Assembly: GCA_023846275.1 (NCBI GenBank)
Contig: CM043875.1
Span: 4,585,569 to 4,649,568 of the forward strand
DNA from: Vanilla planifolia
Lineage: Eukaryota; Streptophyta; Magnoliopsida; Asparagales; Orchidaceae
DNA length: 64,000 bases
Direction of reading: 5' to 3'
In this document: positions 25,500 to 36,238 of the stretch, one piece after another
Position numbering within the stretch: position 1 is the stretch's first letter
Layout of the letters: each line of letters opens with the position of its first letter
Program-made: the position numbers and the translations under genes
The notes under the pieces: model-generated
What the model was told of the DNA's origin: nothing
Database searches by the model: none
The model's input: only the letters and a program-made list of their open reading frames with translations

Positions 25500-27080
25500 T
25501 ATCTATTGCATGCTTGATGATAACAAAATCATTATTTTATTTTACTAATAATTTTTGTAAATATTTCAAATCATGTATCTCAAAAATGATTAGGTGAATT
25601 GAACTGGAGAAGTTTGATCTTAGCTCAAAGATCTCAATGGTGGTACTTGATGAGAATATAATTAATACTAAATATAAAATTGAAGCAAAAAAGAGAAGAA
25701 TATTTTTGAAACCATCTTTATTTATTTTAGAATGTAAGACTTATAATAATATTTATGAGATTTTAAGACAACGTGTGAGTTATAAAAGCATTTAAAATCA
25801 TCCTTTCACTCATACAATTAAAGAATATATTTAAACAACATTTTTTAGATTTAAAAATTACCTTATTAAAGCATAAAAATAATATATTATATTCATAAAA
25901 TATGTTAAAAATAATTTGAATTCAAAGTCTTAAAAAATGTATAATTGATTTGATCATATCATCTTATAACCATATTATATAATGCTACAAGGTCATCTAT
26001 CTAAATATGAGAAAACCCAATAATTTCATATGACATGTTAAAATTTAATGTGTAGTATGAGAAATATAAGTTGGGAGATCATATAATGTTACCTTAGATT
26101 GTACAATATGAATAGTACAAATTGGTAGAAAGCATACAATACTCTCTTTAGATTGTTCAATACTATTATTACAGAATTGACTCGATCATATTGTCCTATC
26201 TTTATATTGTGCGGTCATATTAGTTAATGTTTTGTGAGTAATGGATACTTTAATCAAAATTTTGGTAAAATTTATTATAGTTATTAGAGAATCATTAAGA
26301 GTGATTAGAGCCATTGGATACCTTCTCAAAACTTTAAAATAGACTCTAAACAATGAAAAAGTTAATGATCAATTATAAACATTTTTGGAGTATTTATACA
26401 TGAAGATCATCATATAGATTAGAGAAATTGAGGGAAAAGTAAGGTTGTAGTTGCAAGCTCGTTCTTCATTACTCTTCTATTATAAGCTATTCCATTTAAC
26501 TAGGTCAAAAATTAATATTGCATTGTTTGATAATGTTTTTAGTGTGTCTCTTAATATTTCTATTGAGCTATTGGAAAATTATGTTCAAACTTAACTTCAT
26601 ATCTATTATCCTTTTGTTGAGATTTTTCCTTTGATTTTTTATTGTTCTTTTGGTCATTGTTGTTTGGCGATTTGGTGTAGTGATTTGTACGGTCCTTATG
26701 CCTAGTATTGTAGGATACATTAAGATGGTGCTTATAAGGTCTTTTTGGAGTGGTTCTTATAGGGTCGTTTGGCCTGGTGCTTGTAGAGTCCTTTGGCCAA
26801 TTTGAAGTTTAGCTTACCACTTTTGCGAAAAGATTTTAAGTATTTTTGTCTAGTCTTTTGGTCCAAGGTTAATATAGATCTAGTGATAGATCAAACCACC
26901 TAAAAATTAATTATATATTTTTATTGTATTTTTCACATAATTATTTTCAAAGTTAATAAGAGCTTCTAAAACAAATTTATAATAATAATTAAGAAACCCC
27001 AAAAGACTTTTATTATTTCATTTGATACTATTGAGTTTGTGCTTTTTGTAGTTTACCTCCACTATTGTGTTGACATCATG
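25500..27080 (+). repeat. 5' LTR of an old copia-like, gag-bearing element (element A)
   Basis: It aligns with 37.53-38.35 kb and then 41.26-41.74 kb. Shared strings include AGAAGAATATTTTT, ATTTATTTTAGAATGTAA, TTCTCAAAACTTTA and GGCCTGATG-like phrases, in the same order. It precedes a gag-like coding remnant, as a 5' LTR should. The start is probably near the TGATGATAACAAAATC phrase at 25515. The exact 3' end is unclear, and any primer-binding site here has decayed. Confidence 0.55.
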
Positions 27081-27109
27081 CTTTTATATTTGAGTTCCCT
27101 AAAAAAATA

Positions 27110-27475
27110 ATGAGTTCGTTATGATCCCTTTGAATAAACTCAAGCTTCATGAAAAGCATAGAGTTCAACTAAATGCTAAGGCTTTGAATATCCCTTATTC
27201 GTATGCATGTTAAAAATTAATTTTCTTATGTATGATTATGGGCTTTTTTATATGATTGATTGAGTGTTCATTAAAATTGTACTTGATTTATTAATGTTGT
27301 GAATGGATTATCAAAATTTGGAAAGGGTTTTTAATTTTGAACAAGTGAGGAAGATATTATGGGTGTTGCAAGGAGTTTGATACTTTTGCCATTGCTATAA
27401 AAGCCTCCAAGAACTTGGACCATCTCATTTTGGATGAATTTCTTGGTGATCTCATAACTAATGAGTTGGAGATGG
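27110..27475 (+). pseudogene. Copia-like gag of element A, first part (interrupted)
   Basis: Broken frames contain KLHEKHRVQLNAKALN (about 27145-27200) and then FAIAIKASKNLDHLILDEF and LGDLITNELEMV up to the insertion point, matching the gag core of plant Ty1/copia elements (UBN2/DUF4219-type). Stops and frameshifts show it was dead before or since the insertion. The frame continues at 36239 after the inserted Tekay element: M-V-R, with the target duplication, leads into a Glu-rich segment and AAQEIKERW. Gag would package element RNA in cytoplasmic particles. Confidence 0.65.
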
Positions 27476-27480
27476 TAAGG
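27476..27480 (+). repeat. Target-site duplication TAAGG (left)
   Basis: Identical 5-bp copy at 36234-36238 directly after the 3' LTR. Confidence 0.95.
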
Positions 27481-28212
27481 TGTAACAGCCCTAGTTTTAT
27501 CTTATATTTTTTTATAGAAAGAGCTCTGTGAGACGAATCCAACGATGTTTAATTTGTAATTTTCGGAGCTCTAATGAATAAATTATGAATTTTTGAAGAT
27601 TTGGGATAAATTTGTAACGTAGAGGATAGATCTGTAATTTTTAAATGTCGGCTTAGTTCAAATCCGATTGGCGGAGGATATATTTGCAAATATAAAATTT
27701 AGAAGGGGTTTTCTGCAAAAACGTGGTTCACGAACCAAGGCTTATCAGTTTCGACCGCGTTTATAAAAGGCCGACCGAGGTGCGTTTGGAAAAGCGCTTC
27801 TGCGAAAAACGGCGGCGAAGAGTTACCGGAGTGCGACGGCGAGATTTCGGAGAAATATCTTAAAGAAGTTTCTGCACGCTACATTAACATCCAACGAGGA
27901 TTCCGGGAGCATTGGACGCGACAGTAACGGCCGGCGAGGATTTCCGGCAAGCGACAGTGAAGGCCGGCGAAGGCTTCCGTAAGGTAAAAAAAATATTTTT
28001 TTTATTCGTCGTTAGGGTTATTTAATTTTCCGGTGGGCGGGGGAGACCGAGAGGAGGAAGCCGAGCCGGATTCGGTCGATTCAGCATATGAAACAGCCGA
28101 TCCAGCGCCGGCGAAAGATTTCGGCTTCGCCGGACGCGAGAGAGAGGGGGGACTGCGTGAACCGGTCCAGGCTTTGGACCGGGTTACGCCGTTGAACCGG
28201 ATGCGGAGGCGC

Positions 28213-28359
28213 GCGGTCCAGCACTTCGAGCGCGCGGTCCAGCGCCCAGCGCGTGCGGTCCAGCACGCCGAGCGCCCGGTCCAGCGCCCAGCGCGCCCGG
28301 TCCAGCGCCCAGCGCGCGCGGTCCAGCGCGCCGAGCGCCCGGTCCAGTGTCGCGGGCGG
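28213..28359 (+). repeat. Seven 21-bp GC-rich tandem repeats in the LTR
   Basis: The word (G/C)CGGTCCAG starts at 28213, 28234, 28255, 28276, 28297, 28318 and 28339, an exact 21-bp period, with units like GCGGTCCAGCGCCCAGC. More GGTCCAG words follow to about 28480. The same array lies at 34704-34850, and a degraded reverse-oriented version in the solo LTR at about 39990-40110. Because 21 is a multiple of 3, the array is open in several frames; this is not evidence of a protein. Confidence 0.9.
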
Positions 28360-29007
28360 TCCAGTGCCTGCGTAAGCCAGATTTATTTTTTTTGAAAATC
28401 CGTTTGGAAAAGCTTTTAGAAAGCTTTTTCTGCGCGGGCGGTCCAGCGCCGAACGTGCGCGCGGTCCAGCGGGCGGTTCAGTGCCGCGTAAGCCCATTTT
28501 TTGGGATTAGTTTGGGGTGTGTTTGGGAAAGCTTTTAGAAAGCAGAATTTTTAACTATTTGGGAATAATTTTTAGAAAAAGCAACTTTTGGCAAATAAAC
28601 ATATTTTAACTTGATTATGTTTGCACTATGGCCTTGTAGGACATCAAGAAAACCAATTAGAAGTTGACAAGAAAAATTTGGTACAACAAATCCAGGTAGA
28701 ATAATTTTCCAACCCTGTGATGTAGCACGATATTATGTGTTTTTACATGCTTTTCTTACTGTTATAGAATTTTGATTGTTGCATATGTTTATGGTATAAA
28801 AAGAAAGGAATATTATGGTGTGGATTATTTATGCATTTGCATGAAAAACTGAAAAGAAAGAAATAACATAGAAAGAAAGAATATGATACAATATGCTAAA
28901 GAAAGAGATGAAACAATATGGCATGAAAGGACTTTTGATATGACATGGATTGATGTTTGGAAAATGACAAATAAAACAATGGGATTCCCAGAGAACATTA
29001 TCCTCAC

Positions 29008-29209
29008 CACTAGGCTCAGCGTGTGGGATCGCAGGGTATCGATCTTCAGATCAGATATCTGCCTAGTGTTATGTGCTATGACTCCATGATGATTACACCA
29101 GGCTCAGCGTGTTGGATCGCAGGGTATGGTACCATACCTGCCTGGTGGCACTAGGCTCAGCGTGTTGGATCGCAGGGTATCGATCTTCGGATCAGATATC
29201 TGCCTAGTG
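29008..29209 (+). repeat. Triplet of LTR hairpin units with compensatory changes
   Basis: Three inverted repeats lie at 29008-29068, 29096-29147 and 29149-29209. Outer arms are CACTAGGC/GCCTAGTG in units 1 and 3, but CACCAGGC/GCCTGGTG in unit 2, so pairing is kept by a paired change. Inner arms are GATC/GATC plus GATATCTGC in units 1 and 3, and GCAGGGTATGG/CCATACCTGC in unit 2. A shared left half TCAGCGTG-GGATCGCAGGGTA links them. Copies are at 35499-35700 and, reversed, at 39264-39465. The role is unknown; RNA structure or protein binding is inferred. Confidence 0.85.
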
Positions 29210-29589
29210 TTATGTGCTTGGTTGGATGCCGGCTAGAGGACAGTCATTGATGATTGGATCCAGAGGATAATGCGTCAAAGGGAATTGGGCCCGGTAATAA
29301 GCACAATATAAGGAACTTGCATTTCTTTATGACTTTCATTTGACATTATCTTATATGTATGTATGACATTCATCTTTACTGTTAATGGTATTTGTTATGC
29401 CTTTTATTTTCTTGGTTAAATATGTGGATTTATCTACTGAGATTTATAAAATCTCATTTAGTGCTTACATCACAGGACATGAAACCACTACACCGAGAAC
29501 TGGGAATGATGCTGTTACAGGAGAGCCCTTTCCAAGAGATGTGTGAGAGGGAAAATTTTAGTGTGATTAAATGTTTAAAAACATGTCTT

Positions 29590-29599
29590 TATATATATA
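29590..29599 (+). promoter_or_regulatory. TATA-like box of the Tekay LTR
   Basis: A TATATATATA run lies about 145 bp before the LTR end, in the position expected for the U3 promoter. It is also kept in the reverse solo LTR near 38845-38857. The start of R would be about 30 bp downstream, which is inferred. Confidence 0.4.
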
Positions 29600-29745
29600 C
29601 TTTGGATTTTGAATTAGTGTTTGTCTTACCGTCGGGTCCCCACCTTTGGTTTGTTTATTTGTCCTCACTTAAATGCTGTATTTGGCGACTCTGATGATAA
29701 CTTTGTGACATAATGGTATTAGATGTCGGTGGGGGCTTGACAAGG

Positions 29746-29757
29746 TGGTATCAGAGC
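29746..29757 (+). other. Primer-binding site (initiator tRNA-Met)
   Basis: TGGTATCAGAGC lies 3 bp after the 5' LTR. It is the standard complement of the 3' end of plant initiator methionine tRNA, which primes minus-strand DNA synthesis. Confidence 0.95.
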
Positions 29758-29948
29758 TTTGGTTTAGAAATAGGTGAGAAATGTGAGTGAGGACACCAGC
29801 ACATCATATACATTTGCATGTTTAGTGATACTTTTTGCTTAAATGCTAGTTGTCAAATATCTTCTATGGTTTGCAGGATTGCAATATATCTCAAACCATA
29901 GAATGATCTGAATTTGGAAATATAAATAAGGGTAAAGAAAGATAGTAA

Positions 29949-30690
29949 CAAGGAGATACGCAACAGGAATTAGCACAAACTTTAGTCTCTTTGTTGCAAT
30001 CAATTGGAAGCACTGGTAGTCATAGAGGAGAGGCATCTATCGACTTGGTGGTTGACTAATTTCAGCGGATGCATCCTCCTCCTTTTGTTAGGGAAGAGGA
30101 TCCTATAATTGTTAAAAAATAGCTATAGCACATGAATATTATCTTTGAAAGGGACGTTGTGCCCAACTGACAGAAAGTTAGCTTTGGCAGTTTTGGTACT
30201 AAAAGATGCTGCCAGACTATGGCGGAGTTCTTGACATAAGCTTCAATTTTCTAGCCGACCAATGAAAGACATTTCTTGGGAAGACTTCACAAAAGAATTT
30301 GAGCAATGGTATACGCCTCTATCAATCAAAGCTAAAATAAGGAAAGAACCGAATAATCTCAGGCAAGAAAATCTATCAGTTACTGCATATGAAATCAAAT
30401 TCTCCCACCTAGCGAAATATGTACCCTAGTTAGTAACACCTGAAGAACAACGATGCTACATGTTTCGACGAGGCTTACGGGATGAAATTCGGGCAGCTTT
30501 AGTAGCCGTTCGAACAATAAACTATGTGGAGTTACTAGAGCATGCCCATACGTTTGAGCTGTAACTTAGTTTGCTAGTAGTGAGCAAAGAAGAAGAGAAG
30601 AAAAGATTTGATCATCTAAAGTCTAAATTCATATTCACAAGAAAAAGAGGTAGTCTTAGTTTTTCAAGAGAAGAAACATTCAAGATATAG
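29949..30690 (+). pseudogene. Tekay gag, inactivated by stops and a frameshift
   Basis: A gag core is readable in two frames: QRMHPPPFVREEDP (about 30063-30104), then after a +1 shift between about 30130 and 30180, LALAVLVLKDAARLW, ISWEDFTKEFEQWYTPLS, LRQENLSVTAYEIKFSHLA, EEQRCYMFRRGLRDEIRAAL and TFEL. Stops occur at 30057, 30120, 30126, 30232, 30427, 30562 and 30688, with a further TGA at 30168 in the first frame. Most are one C-to-T or G-to-A step from the expected Gln, Arg or Trp codon. No ATG start is evident. The usual CCHC zinc knuckle should follow but is absent. A functional Gag would form the virus-like particle; this one cannot. Confidence 0.88.
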
Positions 30691-31018
30691 TAGGTTCAGA
30701 CCATTGAACCAAGCACTAGCAGAGCTAGTTTGAGTTCAAATGGAATGAATAGATATGAGAAATATTAAAAAATGACATAAGGGGAGAATGTAGATCAGAG
30801 TCTATCCGACCAATCCATGCCAAGATTGGTTGTGTGAACATAAAGTAAAAATAGATTGTTATGAAAAGAGAATTGAAATCCCAATCCCGGGAGAAAATAA
30901 AATAATCTATTTTGGCCAAGGAAGAAAAATTCCTATCATAACTATGCTCAAAGCTCAGAAACTATTGAAGAAAAGATATGCTGGATGTCTTGTTTCCATT
31001 GTGGACTTGGATAGATAA
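30691..31018 (+). pseudogene. Deleted protease region and pol leader, closed by an in-frame TAA
   Basis: Between the end of gag and DWLCEHKVKIDCYEK (from 30824) only about 130 bp remain, where a zinc knuckle and an aspartic protease of several hundred bp are expected, so an internal deletion is inferred. From 30824 the frame matches the protease-RT linker (IPIPGENKIIYFGQGRK, then LKAQKLLKK) and is in phase with pol, but a TAA at 31016-31018 separates it from the long pol frame. Confidence 0.8.
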
Positions 31019-31057
31019 TTTGATCAACCCTCAAAAGTACCAATAGTTAAAGAATAT

Positions 31058-33937
31058 TTGAATGTCTTCCCAGAGGAATTATCAGAGTTACCCCCAAATA
31101 GAGAAATTGAATTTAAAATTCTATTGATTCCTGGTGCTGAGCCAATTTCAAAATCTCTTTATCGTATGGCACCTACTGAACTACAAGAAGTTAAAATACA
31201 ACTACAAGAATTATTAGACAAAGGATTTATTAGGCCAAGTGTCTCCCCATGGGGAGCACCCATCTTATTTGTGAAAAAGAAGGACGGTAGTCTTCGTATG
31301 TGCGTGGACTATCGAGAAATCAATAAAATCACCATCAAGAACAAATATCCTTTGCCTCGGATTGATGAGTTGTTTGATCAGTTACATGGAGCAGTTGTAT
31401 TTTCAAAAATTGATTTGCGATCTGGATATCATCAGTTAAAAATCAAGCAGGAAGATGTTCCAAAGACAGCTTTCAGAACTAGATATGGACACTATGAATT
31501 CTTAGTACTACCTATTGGACTGACAAATACACCAGCAGCTTTTATGGATTTGATGAATCGCGTGTTCAAGAAATATTTAGATCAGTTTATCATTATCTTC
31601 ATTGATGATATATTGATATATTCTAAATCCCTAGAAGAACACGCTGCACATCTACATTTAACATTACAGACTTTGAAAGAAAATCAGCTATTTGCTAAAT
31701 TCTCTAAATGCGAATTTTGGCTGTCCAAGGTCTTGTTTTTGGGGCATATAGTGAGTGCAGAAGGAATCTCAGTTGATCCTCAGAAGATTTCTGCCATTGT
31801 AGATTGGCCAAGGCCTACAACAGTAACAGAAGTTAGAAGTTTCTTGGGTTTGGCTGGGTATTACAGGAAGTTTGTGAAAGGCTTTTCCCAAATAGCCTCA
31901 CCCTTAACAAATTTGACGCGAAAAGCAATAAAGTTTGAATGGGATGCAGCTTGTGAAGATAGCTTCCAAATATTGAAGAATAAATTGGTTTCAGCCCCAA
32001 TTCTAACATTACCAGAAGGCACAGAAGGTTATCATATATACAGTGATGCATCTTTGCAAGGTCTTGGCTGTGTATTGATGCAAAATAAGAAAGTAATTGC
32101 TTATGCATCTAGACAGCTTAAGATACATGAAAAGAATTATCCTGTGCACGATTTGGAGTTAGCAGCTATAGTTTTTGCCTTAAAAATCTGGAGGCATTAT
32201 TTGTATGGAGTTAAGTGTGTGGTTTTCACTGATCATCAGAGTTTAAAGTATATTTTTACTCAGAAGGAACTAAATCTCAGGCAACGAAGGTGGCTGGAGT
32301 TTATTAAAGATTATGATGTGGAAATCACTTACCATCCTGGGAAAGCGAATGTGGTCGCTGATGCTCTTAGCAGGAAAGCTAGTATTAGTAGCATTTTGAC
32401 TATCACAGAAGAAAAACAATTAATTTTTGAGATGGATAAATTACAACTAGAAGTAGATATTCGAATAAATACGGCTTTGCTGGCACACTTATCAGTAAGA
32501 CCAGATTGGTTGGCCTCTATTAAAGATGATCAGGGAGAAGATCTTGAATTGCAAAAGATAATACAGAGGGTTCAGGAAGGACAGGAATCTACTTTTCAAT
32601 TAGACCAGGCTGGTTTACTTAGATTTCAAGGCAGGTTATGCATACCAGCACATCAACAACTTAGGGATTTGTTATTAAAGGAAGCTCATAACTCTCGATA
32701 TTCAATACATCCAGGCGAGAATAAAATGTATCAAGAATTGAGACAACAATACTGGTGGCCAGGATTGAAGAAGGATGTTTCTAACTGGGTTCAAAAATGC
32801 TTAATTTGTCAGCAGGTGAAAGGAGAGCAACAAAAACCTGGGGGGTTGTTGCAGTCATTACCTATTCCAGAATGGAAATGGGAGGAAGTGGCAATGGATT
32901 TTGTGATCGGTTTGCCTAGGTCACCTGCAGGTCATGACTCAATCTGGATAATTGTTGATAGGCTAACAAAATCTGCTCACTTTTTAGCTGTTAAAACTAC
33001 TTATTCTGCAGAGAAGTTAGCTCAAGTATATGTGAGTCAGATTATCAGATTGCATGGGATTCCAAAAGTCATTATATCTGACAGAGACCCTAAATTTACT
33101 TCTCACTTCTGGAAGAATGTGCATCAAGCTTTTGGTACGAGATTGCGTTTCAGCACAGCCTTTCATCCTCAAACAGATGGTCAGACAGAGAGAACTATCA
33201 AAACCTTGGAAGATTTGCTACGACTTTGCATCTTGGATTTTGGTGGAGATTGGGAAAGCCACTTACCTTTGGTGGAATTTGCTTATAATAATAGCCATCA
33301 GTCCAGCATTGAGATGGCACCCTATGAAGCGCTGTATGGGAGAAAATGTCAATCACCTTTGTGCTGGAATGAAGGGAAGGAAAGAAATTTGCTCGGTCCT
33401 AGATTTGTTGAAGAAGCAACAGAAAAGATCAGAATTATTCAAGACAGAATAAAAACAGCTCAGGACAGACAAAAGAAGTATTATGACGCAAAACATCGAA
33501 TGGTTGAGTTCCACGAGGGGGAACATGTTTTTATCAAGGTGAGTCCAACAAAAGGTGTCATAAGATTTGGAAGAGCAGGAAAATTGAAGCCTAAATTCAT
33601 TGGTCCTTTCCAAATCCTAAGAAGGGTTGGACAAGTGGCATACCAAATTGCTTTGCCTCCTCAATTGTCAGGTGTGCATAATGTGTTCCATGTCTCATCT
33701 TTGCGAAGATATGTTTCAGATCCCTCCCATGTTGTTAGTTATATGGACCCAGATATAGAAATTCAAATGGATTTGACATATCCCGAACTGCCTGTGAGAA
33801 TACTTGATAGGCAGGAGAAAAAGCTCAGAAATAAAATCATTCCTATGGTTAAAGTCCTATGGAATGGTCAAACAGAAAGAGAAGCTACATGGGAAGTAGA
33901 GACAGATATGATCGGTCAGTATCCAGAACTGTTCTAA
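31058..33937 (+). CDS. pol: Tekay pol: reverse transcriptase, RNase H, integrase, chromodomain
   Basis: An open frame of 959 codons runs from a TTG at 31058 (the frame is open from 31019; the first internal ATG is at 31166). [10 protein letters not shown], catalytic D119 in [10 protein letters not shown], and D183-D184 in FIDDIL. RNase H: D330, E367, D392, D435. Integrase: H544, H551, C581, C584 zinc site, then D614, D675, E711 with exact DD35E spacing. The GPF-type C-terminal domain is followed by a chromodomain at about 912-959 ([15 protein letters not shown] ... [17 protein letters not shown]). These enzymes copy element RNA to DNA and insert it; the chromodomain is thought to guide insertion to heterochromatin. 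All catalytic residues are present. In the family, Pol is cleaved from a Gag-Pol precursor; here gag and protease are broken upstream, so how it would be translated is unclear. Confidence 0.93.
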   Translation: MNVFPEELSELPPNREIEFKILLIPGAEPISKSLYRMAPTELQEVKIQLQELLDKGFIRPSVSPWGAPILFVKKKDGSLRMCVDYREINKITIKNKYPLPRIDELFDQLHGAVVFSKIDLRSGYHQLKIKQEDVPKTAFRTRYGHYEFLVLPIGLTNTPAAFMDLMNRVFKKYLDQFIIIFIDDILIYSKSLEEHAAHLHLTLQTLKENQLFAKFSKCEFWLSKVLFLGHIVSAEGISVDPQKISAIVDWPRPTTVTEVRSFLGLAGYYRKFVKGFSQIASPLTNLTRKAIKFEWDAACEDSFQILKNKLVSAPILTLPEGTEGYHIYSDASLQGLGCVLMQNKKVIAYASRQLKIHEKNYPVHDLELAAIVFALKIWRHYLYGVKCVVFTDHQSLKYIFTQKELNLRQRRWLEFIKDYDVEITYHPGKANVVADALSRKASISSILTITEEKQLIFEMDKLQLEVDIRINTALLAHLSVRPDWLASIKDDQGEDLELQKIIQRVQEGQESTFQLDQAGLLRFQGRLCIPAHQQLRDLLLKEAHNSRYSIHPGENKMYQELRQQYWWPGLKKDVSNWVQKCLICQQVKGEQQKPGGLLQSLPIPEWKWEEVAMDFVIGLPRSPAGHDSIWIIVDRLTKSAHFLAVKTTYSAEKLAQVYVSQIIRLHGIPKVIISDRDPKFTSHFWKNVHQAFGTRLRFSTAFHPQTDGQTERTIKTLEDLLRLCILDFGGDWESHLPLVEFAYNNSHQSSIEMAPYEALYGRKCQSPLCWNEGKERNLLGPRFVEEATEKIRIIQDRIKTAQDRQKKYYDAKHRMVEFHEGEHVFIKVSPTKGVIRFGRAGKLKPKFIGPFQILRRVGQVAYQIALPPQLSGVHNVFHVSSLRRYVSDPSHVVSYMDPDIEIQMDLTYPELPVRILDRQEKKLRNKIIPMVKVLWNGQTEREATWEVETDMIGQYPELF

Positions 33938-33958
33938 ATTTCGGGACGAAATTTTTGT

Positions 33959-33970
33959 AAGAAGGGAAGA
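33959..33970 (+). other. Polypurine tract
   Basis: AAGAAGGGAAGA lies 1 bp before the 3' LTR and primes plus-strand DNA synthesis in LTR elements. Confidence 0.85.
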
Positions 33971-33971
33971 T

Positions 33972-36233
33972 TGTAACAGCCCTAGTTTTATCTTATATTT
34001 TTTTATAGAAAGAGCTCTGTGAGACGAATCCAACGATGTTTAATTTGTAATTTTCGGAGCTCTAATGAATAAATTATGAATTTTTGAAGATTTGGGATAA
34101 ATTTGTAACGTAGAGGATAGATCTGTAATTTTTAAATGTCGGCTTAGTTCAAATCCGATTGGCGGAGGATATATTTGCAAATATAAAATTTAGAAGGGGT
34201 TTTCTGCAAAAACGTGGTTCACGAACCAAGGCTTATCAGTTTCGACCGCGTTTATAAAAGGCCGACCGAGGTGCGTTTGGAAAAGCGCTTCTGCGAAAAA
34301 CGGCGGCGAAGAGTTACCGGAGTGCGACGGCGAGATTTCGGAGAAATATCTTAAAGAAGTTTCTGCACGCTACATTAACATCCAACGAGGATTCCGGGAG
34401 CATTGGACGCGACAGTAACGGCCGGCGAGGATTTCCGGCAAGCGACAGTGAAGGCCGGCGAAGGCTTCCGTAAGGTAAAAAAAATATTTTTTTTATTCGT
34501 CGTTAGGGTTATTTAATTTTCCGGTGGGCGGGGGAGACCGAGAGGAGGAAGCCGAGCCGGATTCGGTCGATTCAGCATATGAAACAGCCGATCCAGCGCC
34601 GGCGAAAGATTTCGGCTTCGCCGGACGCGAGAGAGAGGGGGGACTGCGTGAACCGGTCCAGGCTTTGGACCGGGTTACGCCGTTGAACCGGATGCGGAGG
34701 CGCGCGGTCCAGCACTTCGAGCGCGCGGTCCAGCGCCCAGCGCGTGCGGTCCAGCACGCCGAGCGCCCGGTCCAGCGCCCAGCGCGCCCGGTCCAGCGCC
34801 CAGCGCGCGCGGTCCAGCGCGCCGAGCGCCCGGTCCAGTGTCGCGGGCGGTCCAGCGCCTGCGTAAGCCAGATTTATTTTTTTTGAAAATCCGTTTGGAA
34901 AAGCTTTTAGAAAGCTTTTTCTGCGCGGGCGGTCCAGCGCCGAACGTGCGCGCGGTCCAGCGGGCGGTTCAGTGCCGCGTAAGCCCATTTTTTGGGATTA
35001 GTTTGGGGTGTGTTTGGGAAAGCTTTTAGAAAGCAGAATTTTTAACTATTTGGGAATAATTTTTAGAAAAAGCAACTTTTGGCAAATAAACATATTTTAA
35101 CTTGATTATGTTTGCACTATGGCCTTGTAGGACATCAAGAAAACCAATTAGAAGTTGACAAGAAAAATTTGGTACAACAAATCCAGGTAGAATAATTTTC
35201 CAACCCTGTGATGTAGCACGATATTATGTGTTTTTACATGCTTTTCTTACTGTTATAGAATTTTGATTGTTGCATATGTTTATGGTATAAAAAGAAAGGA
35301 ATATTATGGTGTGGATTATTTATGCATTTGCATGAAAAACTGAAAAGAAAGAAATAACATAGAAAGAAAGAATATGATACAATATGCTAAAGAAAGAGAT
35401 GAAACAATATGGCATGAAAGGACTTTTGATATGACATGGATTGATGTTTGGAAAATGACAAATAAAACAATGGGATTCCCAGAGAACATTATCCTCACCA
35501 CTAGGCTCAGCGTGTGGGATCGCAGGGTATCGATCTTCAGATCAGATATCTGCCTAGTGTTATGTGCTATGACTCCATGATGATTACACCAGGCTCAGCG
35601 TGTTGGATCGCAGGGTATGGTACCATACCTGCCTGGTGGCACTAGGCTCAGCGTGTTGGATCGCAGGGTATCGATCTTCGGATCAGATATCTGCCTAGTG
35701 TTATGTGCTTGGTTGGATGCCGGCTAGAGGACAGTCATTGATGATTGGATCCAGAGGATAATGCGTCAAAGGGAATTGGGCCCGGTAATAAGCACAATAT
35801 AAGGAACTTGCATTTCTTTATGACTTTCATTTGACATTATCTTATATGTATGTATGACATTCATCTTTACTGTTAATGGTATTTGTTATGCCTTTTATTT
35901 TCTTGGTTAAATATGTGGATTTATCTACTGAGATTTATAAAATCTCATTTAGTGCTTACATCACAGGACATGAAACCACTACACCGAGAACTGGGAATGA
36001 TGCTGTTACAGGAGAGCCCTTTCCAAGAGATGTGTGAGAGGGAAAATTTTAGTGTGATTAAATGTTTAAAAACATGTCTTTATATATATACTTTGGATTT
36101 TGAATTAGTGTTTGTCTTACCGTCGGGTCCCCACCTTTGGTTTGTTTATTTGTCCTCACTTAAATGCTGTATTTGGCGACTCTGATGATAACTTTGTGAC
36201 ATAATGGTATTAGATGTCGGTGGGGGCTTGACA
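33972..36233 (+). repeat. 3' LTR of the Tekay element
   Basis: Near-identical to 27481-29742 with one difference found (C at 34856). It carries the 21-bp array at 34704-34850 and the hairpin triplet at 35499-35700. Confidence 0.97.
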
Positions 36234-36238
36234 TAAGG
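36234..36238 (+). repeat. Target-site duplication TAAGG (right)
   Basis: Matches 27476-27480. Confidence 0.95.

Larger units (their letters stand above)
27481..29742 (+). repeat. 5' LTR of the Tekay element
   Basis: It starts TGTAACAGCCCTAG and ends GGGGCTTGACA, and is repeated with an offset of 6491 bp at 33972-36233. It contains a 21-bp GC-rich repeat array (28213-28359), a hairpin triplet (29008-29209) and a TATA-like run near its 3' end. Confidence 0.97.
27481..36233 (+). mobile_element. Full-length Tekay/Del-type Ty3/gypsy chromovirus, recently inserted
   Basis: The 8753-bp element has 2262-bp LTRs (TG...CA) that differ at one position that I could find (T at 28365, C at 34856). TAAGG target duplications flank it. 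The primer-binding site is at 29746, the polypurine tract at 33959, and pol has the order RT-RNase H-integrase-chromodomain. Long LTRs, the C-terminal chromodomain and the TTTCGGGACGAAATTTTTG phrase after the stop fit the Tekay (Del) clade. Gag is riddled with stops, and the zinc-knuckle/protease segment is missing, so it is not autonomous. It inserted into the gag of copia-like element A. Confidence 0.95.

Noticed and set aside
28033..28497. 120-codon (plus) and 138-codon (minus) frames in the Tekay LTR, repeated at 34524-34988
   Set aside because: They are open only because the 21-bp repeat is a multiple of three and lacks stops; they lie within an LTR and show no domain.
29008..29209. CRISPR-like array because of regularly spaced repeats
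   Set aside because: There are only three units, each is a hairpin inside a plant LTR, and the genome is eukaryotic.
29746..29757. tRNA gene hinted at by TGGTATCAGAGC
   Set aside because: Only the 12-nt primer-binding match is present right after an LTR; there are no cloverleaf arms.
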